Assembly (NCBI RefSeq): GCF_000348985.1
Contig: NC_035931.1
Coordinates: 124,001 to 188,000 of the forward strand
Length of the DNA stretch: 64,000 nt
From: Huiozyma naganishii CBS 8797
Taxonomy: Eukaryota > Ascomycota > Saccharomycetes > Saccharomycetales > Saccharomycetaceae
Reading direction: 5' to 3'
Each line of letters begins with the position of its first letter. Positions within the stretch are counted from its first letter, which is position 1. The notes below the pieces were generated by a model. That model worked only from the letters and a program-made list of their open reading frames with translations, ran no database searches and was not told where the DNA came from. Positions 35,177 through 44,111 of this stretch are shown one piece after another. The translations under genes were made by a program, and so were the position numbers.

Positions 35177-36868
35177 ATGTTGGAGGCCGGGGTTAGTTCT
35201 TTGCAGGGCGACATGGGCCCCAGTGTGTCTCGAGCGATAGAGGCGCGGGATAACGTGCAGTTCGAGAAATTGTCGTACTGTCTCAAGAGGACGGGCCATG
35301 GGTTGACGCGCTGTGGTGGTGGTGGTAGGTCTCAGGATACGCTCGTTGCGTATAGGCAGGGCCCGCGCGGTGTGCGTGCGAGGCGAAGGTCCAGGAGGCG
35401 GCTCAGTTACGATGAGTCCGCGGGCGGGTTGTTACCGGCTGATTTGCTCGCGATGAAGGATGATAACGATCTTTCGATAGTCGTGCCGGGGAAGTACGTC
35501 GATTACCTTAACTATAACTGGAGGGGAGACGTGCGAGAGTTGTGGAACTCCTGGAAGTTTCTGGCTATGTGGAAACGGATGGTCAGCGGGAAGTTTAGGG
35601 GCGATATACCGGACTTGGTGACCATTGGCAGGCTTGAAAATATTATATGGCGCATATGGTTGTTACTAGTGCGCAGCAGACGCAGTGGCGGGAACGCAGG
35701 TGCCGCACGCAAACATGAAGTGGTGCTCCCGGAGGGTGACGTGCCCTGGCTCTACGGACCTATCGTGACATCGGATTACTCGAGCGTGGACGTGACGGCA
35801 AGGGAAACGACCGCAGAAAGTGCAACCGCCGCGCCAACAGCCACGGGCACAGACGATACGCTCAAACCTATACTCAAGAAGACGGCGCTCGGAGAACAGA
35901 TCGTCGAAAACTCGATATGGAAACTGAAACAGATGCATCAGTGGAAACAGGAGGTCAAATCGAACGTGATTGATTCCGAAAAATCTATACTTCAAGATGT
36001 GACAAGCACGGATGGTGCGCCTTCCAGGCATATCACATTCGACACTACAGTACACCAGTACATTGCCCTCTCGAACTCCATCTCACCTTTCCACTCCTCC
36101 ATCAGACTGCTGCCGGACACTCACTTGAACTACAGTTCCGATGAGGACAGTGATGGTAATGGGGACGGCACAGAGAGCGGCGACGGTGCAGAGAATGGCG
36201 ACGGTACAGAACAACATTGGCAGGGGGGTACAGCAGCGACGCGCAACGCCGTGTCGCATAACACCTCGAGAAGCCACACCTACTTTTACGATTACAACTC
36301 AGTGTACACGAACGACGTGTCCAGCCTCATCCCCTGTACAGACCCGCACACAGACGTCCTGGATGTCCCGGAAAACCTCAACCTCTTGGGACTAAGCGAG
36401 ACTCTAGTACGTCCCCTGGAGGTCGATGCCACGCCCCCCGTTGCGGCACCACTGTCGCCGCGCGTGGACGGGTCAGAACAACAACCACCGGCGTCCCCCC
36501 TACCGGTTACAAAGACACGGGATTTCATCACTGGAGAGTTTCTACAGGCAGCAGAGACCCCAGCAACGCCCGTCTTGCATCCACAACCCGCGTTCAAGCA
36601 CAGCGTCTCGAGTTCTACGTTCGTACTTACTTCGGACGACGAGGAAAACGCGCTGATGGACGAACCTATCCCGAGGGAGGACGACGACCTCGTATACGCG
36701 CGGATGCTGGGCCAGCGGTCCCTCTCCACGTCGAACTACACGACCACTTCAGTCGAAGAGAGCAACGGCAACCTGTCAGAGATCGACTACGAGGAGGAAC
36801 CAGGTTCGGAGTTCAGCACGAAAATCGGACTCGCAAGACAGTGGGACCCAAGCACTCTAAACGGGTGA
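35177..36868 (+). CDS. REG2: Glc7 phosphatase regulatory subunit, REG1/REG2 family
   Basis: A 563-residue protein between S. cerevisiae Reg2 (338) and Reg1 (1014) in length. These subunits target the PP1 phosphatase Glc7 to Snf1 and other substrates for glucose repression. Diagnostic features are the DUF1752-type block at about residues 110-135 (WRGDVRELWNSWKFLAMWKRM) and the PP1-docking motif RHITF followed by DTTVHQYIAL near residue 280. A later acidic segment, YFYDYNSVYTND, is also conserved in Reg1. The first ATG in frame is 35177. Position next to REB1 and YBR053C fits REG2 (YBR050C), but only one copy may exist, so REG1 function is possible. The N-terminus is Arg-rich. Confidence 0.88.
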   Translation: MLEAGVSSLQGDMGPSVSRAIEARDNVQFEKLSYCLKRTGHGLTRCGGGGRSQDTLVAYRQGPRGVRARRRSRRRLSYDESAGGLLPADLLAMKDDNDLSIVVPGKYVDYLNYNWRGDVRELWNSWKFLAMWKRMVSGKFRGDIPDLVTIGRLENIIWRIWLLLVRSRRSGGNAGAARKHEVVLPEGDVPWLYGPIVTSDYSSVDVTARETTAESATAAPTATGTDDTLKPILKKTALGEQIVENSIWKLKQMHQWKQEVKSNVIDSEKSILQDVTSTDGAPSRHITFDTTVHQYIALSNSISPFHSSIRLLPDTHLNYSSDEDSDGNGDGTESGDGAENGDGTEQHWQGGTAATRNAVSHNTSRSHTYFYDYNSVYTNDVSSLIPCTDPHTDVLDVPENLNLLGLSETLVRPLEVDATPPVAAPLSPRVDGSEQQPPASPLPVTKTRDFITGEFLQAAETPATPVLHPQPAFKHSVSSSTFVLTSDDEENALMDEPIPREDDDLVYARMLGQRSLSTSNYTTTSVEESNGNLSEIDYEEEPGSEFSTKIGLARQWDPSTLNG

Positions 36869-37018
36869 TTGCCCTCTGCAGACTACAGCAAATAGACTAT
36901 TTTCTCTCGCACCTTACCACTATATATCTTATAGTATTCTTCTAATAGTTAATAGTCTCTTCTTTTATAAGTGAACGAATGACCCTCCTCCCTGAAGTAA
37001 CAAGAGCAAGGCAGGTAG

Positions 37019-38323
37019 ATGGATGAGAGTGTCGAGGAGGCCGTGTTCAAATACGTCCGACAACTGGAGGTGGATGAGGAACTTTCCCAGGACGATGACG
37101 GCACGAATATCGACTGGTACCTGAAGTTGATGCCCACGGCACAACGCGATGGGGCCACACTCCACAGGGGGAATGATGCCCTGGGTGGGGACCCGAACGC
37201 GACTGTCGATCCAGAACTCAAATCGATGGACTTACTCTCTCGAACAAGTGCGGTGGGAGCACAATCTCCACAGATCGGACCGGCTGGTGGCACCGCGCTG
37301 CGACTAGCTCCCTTCAAAGAGATCCTGCCAAAGGTCAGGAACTTCAACGGTCCGGAGCAGCAGCAGCAACAGCGAGAGGGGGAGTTCCCTGCGGGGGAAG
37401 TGCAACAGCTTAGGGACGAGATCGTCGCCGATGTGAACAGAATTCTCCCGCGGGTGCAGGGGGCTAACAAGTTCACCGTGGAGGAGGATAGACTCGTGTC
37501 CCGGTTTGCTAGGGAGTATTGTCGCATTACAAAGCTCGATGGGGGTCAGTTCCGCGACCTTGTGTGGAAGACGTCACAGAATGACACTGTGGAGTCCACC
37601 ACCTTTTGGAAATGCATGTTTGCGATCTTACCGCACAGGTCGCATTCATCCATCTGCAAGCATCTGAGGCGGCTGTTCAACGATTTCGGCAAGACTGGGA
37701 AGTGGAATTCTGAGGAGGACAAGTTGCTGAATGAGCTGTGCACAGAGGGCGGGCTCGTTGGGAAATGGGTGCGCGTCGGCCAGATTTTGAAGAGAGTGCC
37801 CGATGATTGCAGGGACCGATGGAGAAACTACGTCAGTTGCAGGGGTACGCAGCAGATGAACGAATGGTCTCCCGAGGAGGAGGAGAAACTTAGGGCCGTT
37901 GTCCACAACGTACTCGAAACGAAAAACGACACGGAGAGAGATCCACTAAGGGATGAGGCACTCTTTAACAATTTGATAAATTGGGCAGAGATCAGCGAGC
38001 TGATGGGGAGAACGAGGTCAAGAATTCAGTGTAGGTACAAGTGGAACAAATTGGTTAGGAGGGCGATGGTAGAAAAGTTGGCCACTATGGATAAGAAAAC
38101 TCTAAGTTGGCTTTTCTCAGAGATCCAGCGGTACAATTCGGTAAACGATATCGAATGGACACAGATATCCAAGGAGACTCATGGCGCCTGGAGCGCTGCC
38201 GAGTTGAAACTTTGCTTTGAGAAACGGATTAAGAAACGGAAACGGTATGCATCTGCGAAACTTAGCGATCTGTGCAAAGATGTTCTGAACGAAACTGTAA
38301 CTGCGAAGGCCCACTCTAAATGA
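37019..38323 (+). CDS. REB1: Myb-type DNA-binding factor, REB1/NSI1 family
   Basis: A 434-residue protein with the REB1-type Myb region spread over two parts: about residues 145-300 (HRSHSSICKHLRRLF, WNSEEDKLLNELC, CRDRWRNYVSC, WSPEEEEKLRAVV) and about 320-345 (WAEISELMGRTRSRIQCRYKWNKLV). The N-terminus ESVEEAVFKYV and a DWYLK motif also occur in Reb1. Reb1 (810 residues) is a general regulatory factor that clears nucleosomes and terminates transcription at TTACCCG sites. Its paralogue Nsi1 (570) binds the rDNA terminator. The compact size and short spacer between the Myb parts resemble Nsi1. Position next to REG2 and RPS11 fits either ancestral copy (YBR049C or YDR026C). Confidence 0.87.
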   Translation: MDESVEEAVFKYVRQLEVDEELSQDDDGTNIDWYLKLMPTAQRDGATLHRGNDALGGDPNATVDPELKSMDLLSRTSAVGAQSPQIGPAGGTALRLAPFKEILPKVRNFNGPEQQQQQREGEFPAGEVQQLRDEIVADVNRILPRVQGANKFTVEEDRLVSRFAREYCRITKLDGGQFRDLVWKTSQNDTVESTTFWKCMFAILPHRSHSSICKHLRRLFNDFGKTGKWNSEEDKLLNELCTEGGLVGKWVRVGQILKRVPDDCRDRWRNYVSCRGTQQMNEWSPEEEEKLRAVVHNVLETKNDTERDPLRDEALFNNLINWAEISELMGRTRSRIQCRYKWNKLVRRAMVEKLATMDKKTLSWLFSEIQRYNSVNDIEWTQISKETHGAWSAAELKLCFEKRIKKRKRYASAKLSDLCKDVLNETVTAKAHSK

Positions 38324-38451
38324 GCCCCGGCTCTCCCCTGGTGACTACATTTATAGATTTTGCATTTGTATATAATGATGTATATTAATAATGGTTGGTT
38401 TCAGTTGGGGGATTGATTCCCACATACATGATAACCAAATGTGTGAAAAGC

Positions 38452-39232
38452 TTAGAATTTGTGGAACTGCTTGTTGGCAGCCTTACCCAAAGCTGGGGTG
38501 ACTTTCAAGACGTTGAATCTGACGGTCTTGGAGATTGGTCTACATTGACCAGCGGTGACGATGTCGCCGATTTGGGCACGGAACGCTGGAGAAATGTGGA
38601 CTGGAACGTTCTTGTGTCTCTTCTCGTATCTGTTATATTTTGGAACGTAATGCAAATAGTTTCTTCTGATGATGATGGTACGGTGCATCTTGGTGGAAAC
38701 AACGGTACCGGTCAAAATCTTACCACGGATGGAAATGTCACCAACGAATGGACACTTCTTGTCGATGTAAGAACCTTCAATGGCGGTCTTTGGGGTCTTG
38801 TAACCTAGACCGGCATTCTTGTACCATCTCTTGGTTCTTCTGTTGGTCTTTACCTTTGGGTTGGTGAAGATATGTGGTTGCTAATAACAAACGGCGCAAT
38901 TTAGCTTGCATGAGTTGTTAGTAAAAATGTTGTTCAAGCTTGTGGGGTCGTGGAAAATCAACTGTACTAATCGATGGGGAACTGGGATCATATACAATAG
39001 CGATAATAACTCTTCCATTTTTTCTTAGTCACAAATCTGACCATCATAAAAACCACTTTATCCAAGAGTTTCAATTTTCACTGCATCGAATAGCATCGAT
39101 ATCCCATCCATCGGATTCAATTCTGAATTTTCAGTCTTCCAATTAGCACAATTCATCCCCAATAATTCCTTAATCTACCAAACATACCTTTTGGAAAGCT
39201 CTTTCGTATTGAACAGTTAATTCAGTGGACAT
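38452..39232 (-). CDS. RPS11: 40S ribosomal protein uS17 (spliced)
   Basis: Two exons on the minus strand: exon 1 is 39232-39188 (45 bases, [15 protein letters not shown]) and exon 2 is 38880-38452 (starting QPHIF). Together they encode 157 residues, against 156 in S. cerevisiae. The 307-base intron has donor GTATGT, branch site TACTAAC at 38923-38917 and acceptor TAG. The protein is uS17, which binds the 5' domain of 18S r[37 protein letters not shown] and [12 protein letters not shown] are all present. Position beside REB1 matches YBR048W (or its paralogue YDR025W), which also has its intron near the 5' end. Confidence 0.97.
38881..39187 (-). other. Spliceosomal intron in RPS11
   Basis: A 307-base intron with donor GTATGTT at 39187-39181, TACTAAC branch site at 38923-38917 and acceptor TTATTAG ending at 38881. 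The size is typical for ribosomal protein gene introns in this family. I see no snoRNA in it. Confidence 0.95.
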
Positions 39233-39672
39233 CCTGTGGTGCTGTTACCTTTTTGAATGCTACGAACTACCGCTAAATAATATCAATATCTCACACACCT
39301 ACACTATATCGATTTGACCTTTGTTATTAACTGTCACCTAGTAACAAACCTGGCCCAATGCGGAAAGTGAATCTTCCCTCGTAACCGGACACGCTAGGCT
39401 CGGTAGCTCCAGGCAGAATCTACGGGACTGTGGAGGAATCCCAGGCTGGAAGAGAACAAGTTTCCTCGCTGCAAAGAGACCCGCTGGGCAGGAAACTCCC
39501 GGGAGGAACTCCCCTGTTAGGCTCAAATGCTACAAAAGAGGAAATTATTTTATATTTTCATAAAACAAATGGCAAAAAATACAAAAATGTACGGATGTTA
39601 TATTCAAAATTGTCCCAAAAAAACTAGAGTAGTATTGCAGCTTCATAAGCTATTCTCGTTTATGTCCTGCGG
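39233..39672. other. Intergenic RPS11-FMP23
   Basis: The promoter of RPS11 (minus strand) and the 3' flank of FMP23. I find no further gene. Confidence 0.5.
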
Positions 39673-40233
39673 TCAACTGCTCAGTTTGTCGCTTTCCAGT
39701 CGGTCGTAGACGGATTTGGCTGTCAAAAGTATATCAAAAATAAATGTGTGGCCACCGTTCAGTCTCAATGTCAGAGAAACCGCCTTTATGAACTCGACGT
39801 ACCGTTCTATGACCAATTTATCACTCAAATGTTGGCAGTAGACGTTTAGACTCGGGATGTGGTACCCAGATGTGTCCTTGGTATTTGGGTCTCGGACAGT
39901 CGAGTGGCGCGGGACAATTTGTAACTCGACGAACTTTTCCACTTGGAAAACGAGTTCACTGGGGTTATCTTCGAAATCCGAATACGACTTGTGAAGCTCG
40001 TTCTCCAAACACACTTTATTGAAAACAGCGAGTTCGTGGTAGAATTTCTCAATGTAATTGGAATCGTCTGGAATTTGCCGATACTCGTGCTGTACGATGC
40101 TGCCCTTAAACCTGGACTTGTCGAAGTGGTCTTGAGGTGGGATGATTACTCTTCTGGATACTGCGCTGGAGCGGGGCGCGAACCCACTGTGGAAACACCT
40201 CAGAAAACTGCGTGTGAACACTGTTCCAATCAT
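39673..40233 (-). CDS. FMP23: Mitochondrial protein FMP23
   Basis: A 186-residue protein (175 in S. cerevisiae). The N-terminus is Arg/Ser-rich and lacks acidic residues (MIGTVFTRSFLRCFHSG), typical of a mitochondrial presequence. The core has QHEYRQIPDDSNYIEKFYHELAVFNKV and a C-terminal GGHTFIFDILLTAKSVYDRL. The exact function is not known; in yeast it has been linked to iron-copper homeostasis. Position between RPS11 and GIP1 matches YBR047W. Confidence 0.88.
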   Translation of the reverse strand: MIGTVFTRSFLRCFHSGFAPRSSAVSRRVIIPPQDHFDKSRFKGSIVQHEYRQIPDDSNYIEKFYHELAVFNKVCLENELHKSYSDFEDNPSELVFQVEKFVELQIVPRHSTVRDPNTKDTSGYHIPSLNVYCQHLSDKLVIERYVEFIKAVSLTLRLNGGHTFIFDILLTAKSVYDRLESDKLSS

Positions 40234-40858
40234 TAATAAAATAGAACTTTGAAACTCCGGGGAAATTCATGCACAGGGTGTTGCTTTGCAACCCTTTTAT
40301 TGTTATAATGGTCTGCCGTTAGTGTGCGGCTGAAAACGATGAGCAATTAGCAAATATTTGAAGACTAAGCTTAGAATCTCGACAGGCCGGTCAATGCAAT
40401 AAAGGGAAAGTGAACTCAGTTACCACACCTTGTCAGGGTTGTGGGTTCTTTTCAAAATGGGGATTGGCGTTATCTGGCACACCTTCTATGCTTTTTGGTC
40501 CCTTTCTGTAAAACTGCCACGTACTTTTAGGTGCAACTATATTGACGAATTGCTCAACCTAAGATTTTCCTCTGCGTCTACTGGTTTTGTTTAGCAAAGA
40601 TTGTGCCCAAAATCTGTATTGCCTCGTTTTCCCTTCCCAGTTAGAAGCTCTAATACCGAGAATTGTGGTTTTGTGTCTCAAATGATTTCCCGTCACTAAA
40701 TATAAAAAAAGGGTTTTCAAAGTATTAGTTTCTCGAGAAACACACCAAAGAGCAGATCAAGAGGATTATTGCTGGACTAGGGTAGTTTTCCACGAGCTTG
40801 ATAATCGTTTGTTGTTTCTACCGTTGCTGATCAATTATTAGCTGTACTATTGCTAGAT
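40234..40858. other. Divergent promoter FMP23-GIP1
   Basis: A 625-base divergent promoter region. A middle sporulation element faces GIP1. No remnant of ZTA1, which lies between these genes in S. cerevisiae, is recognisable. Confidence 0.6.
40669..40677 (-). promoter_or_regulatory. Middle sporulation element (Ndt80 site) upstream of GIP1
   Basis: The minus strand reads GACACAAAA, a full match to the MSE core CRCAAAW with a favourable 5' flank, 182 bases before the GIP1 start. It fits middle-meiosis expression of GIP1. Confidence 0.6.
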
Positions 40859-42514
40859 ATGAGTGTTGTTGCCGCCAATCCGCAAGATATTTCAACTACC
40901 ACCAATTTCGATGAAAACAGTCACACTAAACATACTTTTAGAAGGTGGTTCCATGGAACGGCGAAAGATCAGGGGAGATCATTCAAAGGGATGGCTAAAG
41001 ATAGTAAATGGGACGATTTGAGCTTCACTTCCAATAGATCGGCCGGCGTTACACCACCTGATTTGAATCTTGTCCCATCATTGAACCAAGTCGATAGTCC
41101 TGAGATAAACCTGATGAAGGATAATTTGGCGGCAATGGATCAGCTTATGGAGCAGCCTCAGATTTCTAAAAGGCAGAGATTGAAAGCGCATTTACGGTTC
41201 AGTTTTGAAAAGTTTAAAGCTATCGGTAAGAGTAAGATGACCTCTGAGACAAGAAAAAGGAATAGTGACGATAAGACAACTGATGACAAGAATTCAGTCA
41301 CAAGTGCGCTTCCTGAACAAGAGGATGTTGCGTGTTACAAATACTTTAAATCAAACCCTCAGCAACTATCTCTACTTTTTGAGGAGACCATGAAAAACAA
41401 GAGTGTGACCAGCTTGGAGGAAGTCATAGCACGAGAGAAGGAACAATTCACCAAATTTGGCCCCACCGGTTTCCAAATTGGATGCAAGCGTGCATTCAAC
41501 GTCTACAAGGGAGATGAGCCCTCTTTACTGAGTAGTGAGGGTGATATATCGGATAGCTTATCTACCTCAGACGCGGAAAATGGACAAGAGAAAGAACTGA
41601 AAGGTAGGTCGGCAACTGGCGGTTGCGAAACAGGATCTTTTAAACGATTGCACAGTTCTGAGAAAAACGAAGAGTATCCAAGTAAACGCCATTGCCATGA
41701 ATCTGCTGTGTCGCCGACAAGTGAGTTGGAACCCAATGACCGCATTCAGGATAATAACGAGGATATGAAGAGCGATGACGATTCGGGTTCTAAGGAGAAA
41801 TTGGTTGTTGTTAACTGTCCCTCCTCAAACGAAAATAAAAGTAGTACAAATGAAGGATATGCTGATAGTTCTTCAACCGATAACGAGTCGGCATCAGAAT
41901 GTTCTGTTGCAACCTCCTCATCTGCCTCAAGTAAGATATATTCCATTCCAACAGGCAAAGAACAACGGTGCCATTGGACGGTGAGTAGACTCCTGGGAAA
42001 TCTAAAGGATGGGACGCTTACGGAGAGAAAGTTAGACTCTCTCAATAAAAAGGGCAACGTAAGCAGGTCTCTAGCGTACCAGAAAGTTGATTTCTTTCAA
42101 AAATTACCGGACGGGTTTTTTGATAACAGCAGTTTGCTAAGTGATGATGACTGTTCCGGGAAAGACCAGGTTGATGCAGACAGTACCATTGACAAGAAGA
42201 TTGGTCAACTGACTGTAAGATTTAATGACAAGTGCAGTCTATTTGTGTACAACGCTAAGAGGAGACCAGTGACTGTCTGCACCGAAGCCAAACTTTCCCG
42301 TGAACCAAGACCGATCCTGAAGAGGAAAGAGAATGTCTCGGAGTTATCAGAATCAATGAGAGTCAAAAAATGTGATTCAGTAAGGACTGAAACATTTTTG
42401 GATTATTTCAATCAATATAGAAAAAAAAAGACTCAAGGAAGACAACGACTGTCGCAAAGTAAGAATGAAACAGTTGTCCAAGTATTACAACAACACACGT
42501 GCCCCAACTGCTGA
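40859..42514 (+). CDS. GIP1: Glc7-interacting sporulation protein GIP1
   Basis: A 551-residue protein (573 in S. cerevisiae), a meiosis-specific targeting subunit of the PP1 phosphatase Glc7 needed for septin organisation and spore-wall formation. The first ATG in frame is 40859 (MSVVAANPQ). Residues about 165-220 contain the conserved block YKYFKSNPQQLSLLFEE and QFTKFGPTGFQIGCKRAFNVYKG. A PP1-docking motif VRF lies in QLTVRFNDKCS near residue 455. The middle is Ser/Asp/Glu-rich and disordered. The position before TCM62 matches YBR045C, with a middle sporulation element upstream. Confidence 0.88.
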   Translation: MSVVAANPQDISTTTNFDENSHTKHTFRRWFHGTAKDQGRSFKGMAKDSKWDDLSFTSNRSAGVTPPDLNLVPSLNQVDSPEINLMKDNLAAMDQLMEQPQISKRQRLKAHLRFSFEKFKAIGKSKMTSETRKRNSDDKTTDDKNSVTSALPEQEDVACYKYFKSNPQQLSLLFEETMKNKSVTSLEEVIAREKEQFTKFGPTGFQIGCKRAFNVYKGDEPSLLSSEGDISDSLSTSDAENGQEKELKGRSATGGCETGSFKRLHSSEKNEEYPSKRHCHESAVSPTSELEPNDRIQDNNEDMKSDDDSGSKEKLVVVNCPSSNENKSSTNEGYADSSSTDNESASECSVATSSSASSKIYSIPTGKEQRCHWTVSRLLGNLKDGTLTERKLDSLNKKGNVSRSLAYQKVDFFQKLPDGFFDNSSLLSDDDCSGKDQVDADSTIDKKIGQLTVRFNDKCSLFVYNAKRRPVTVCTEAKLSREPRPILKRKENVSELSESMRVKKCDSVRTETFLDYFNQYRKKKTQGRQRLSQSKNETVVQVLQQHTCPNC

Positions 42515-42747
42515 AGCTTATTCCACTAATGAACTCTCATTACAAGTTACAAGTAGCGGGTCTTGCTCAAGGAAGCTACTGGGCGTGTCCATGAAAAGTT
42601 AAACTACAGCCACTTCTGATAATAGAAGGGAATTGCATAATTTAAATAATCACAATAAGTAGAAGCAAACTGGATACATGCGCTTCACAGCTGTTACGAA
42701 CCCACTGTCCTTTGTGTAGCCAAAAAGTTCAAAAAAAATTAAAAGTA

Positions 42748-42843
42748 CTCCTCATAGGGGGCTCGAACCCCTGACATTTCGGTTATCCTTGCTTAAACAA
42801 AGTGTTTAAAAGCCGAACGCTCTACCAACTGAGCTAACAAGGA
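42748..42843 (-). tRNA. tK(UUU): tRNA-Lys(UUU) with intron
   Basis: A 96-base gene. The mature 73-nt tRNA starts TCCTTGTTAGCTCAG and ends CCCTATGAGGAG. The anticodon loop CTTTTAA gives UUU and is interrupted by an intron of about 23 bases one nucleotide 3' of the anticodon, as in other yeast tRNA-Lys(UUU) genes. B-box GGTTCGAGCCC is present, and T-runs follow at the 3' side. Confidence 0.95.
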
Positions 42844-44111
42844 CGAGTACTCAAAGATTTTGTTTTTTGAGGGTATTTTTATACATAAATACAAATTTGA
42901 GGTTTTAAACCATAAAACTTGCAACTGTTACTCTTCCAGCTCGTAAATAACAAACAATAAACTTATTTAACATGTGTACCGGAACAAATTAAAACGCAAA
43001 AATTGAGAACCTTTTTTTCAATAAAGTTTTGAATTTGTAAATTACCTGAGGTGTAACCGTGTTGGTTTACTTGTCCCTAGACTAAAATTGATTGTCTAAC
43101 AGACGGTTTATAGGTTTTTAAATAGCAGCCTCATTTTTAACATTCAAAACTTGGGTAGAAAAAACTGCAATTTCGATAGAAAACTAGTGTTGTGGATGCA
43201 GTTGTTTTCCGATATATGGCCGAAACTTTGCCAAGCTGTCACAAAATCACCAAGGCTTTCAAGTGAGATACAACCACTGTCTAAATAAGATATTAATAAT
43301 TTCCAGAGCTGTAGCTTGTGGTCTCTACGTAGTTACACTTCTGTTTTGAACTTCTTTTTTGATATGACAATATAAACTCTTGAGTGTCGATCCATCTTTT
43401 ATCTTTGGGTGTCTACGACAAATCAAGTTCAAAACACCGACACTTTCTCCATTTTACTGTAACAGATCATTGAAGAGATGGGAAGCCAGTTTAGGGTCTC
43501 AAAATGTACCTTGGCACTCTTCACACTTTCTTTGAAATGTTGTTTGAAAGGCTATATTAAATACGTAAGAAGGCAGTTTTTCAATAACTTGCCCCAGCAT
43601 TTGCAAGTTTGGTCCGTTGTGAATCTTATTGGTCGCTCAGAATCTATCAAGATGTGCAAGAGCAAGAATGGGATTGCCAAGTAGACCTCTCAAGAAGAGG
43701 TTAAAAAAAATGTATCCATGGAATACTACCAAACCGAAAATATGAGCTTTTGAGTTAGATAGGTTTGGTCCTTAATACGACGGTATTTGGGTCAACCGCT
43801 AGACACATGGATCGCAAATGACAGTTCACTTTTTTCTGTCATCGTTGTTGATTGTGAGGTTTATTCTCACCCCCAAATAGTGAGAGAAACAAAGACAAAT
43901 CCACAGTTAAAGAAGATAGCTCGTAGATACGTATGTATATACTAGCTGGTACTGAGGAGACGCTTCGTCAATCCTAATTGGACTTTGTGCCGCTTGGATC
44001 TCGGGGTGCAATGAAGTCTCTATCGATTTTAGATAAAAGTCTAAATTTCTGAATTATTAAGTAACATCTCAAATTTGACAAAGGGTAGTCAAATAGCTGT
44101 AACACAAACAT
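42844..44111. other. Intergenic tRNA-Lys to TCM62
   Basis: About 1.27 kb of AT-rich DNA. The only frame of note is 68 codons at 43478-43684 and has no recognisable similarity. I see no RNA gene. Confidence 0.5.

Noticed and set aside
43478..43684. 68-codon frame between tRNA-Lys and TCM62
   Set aside because: Short, no recognisable similarity, ordinary chance length in non-coding DNA.
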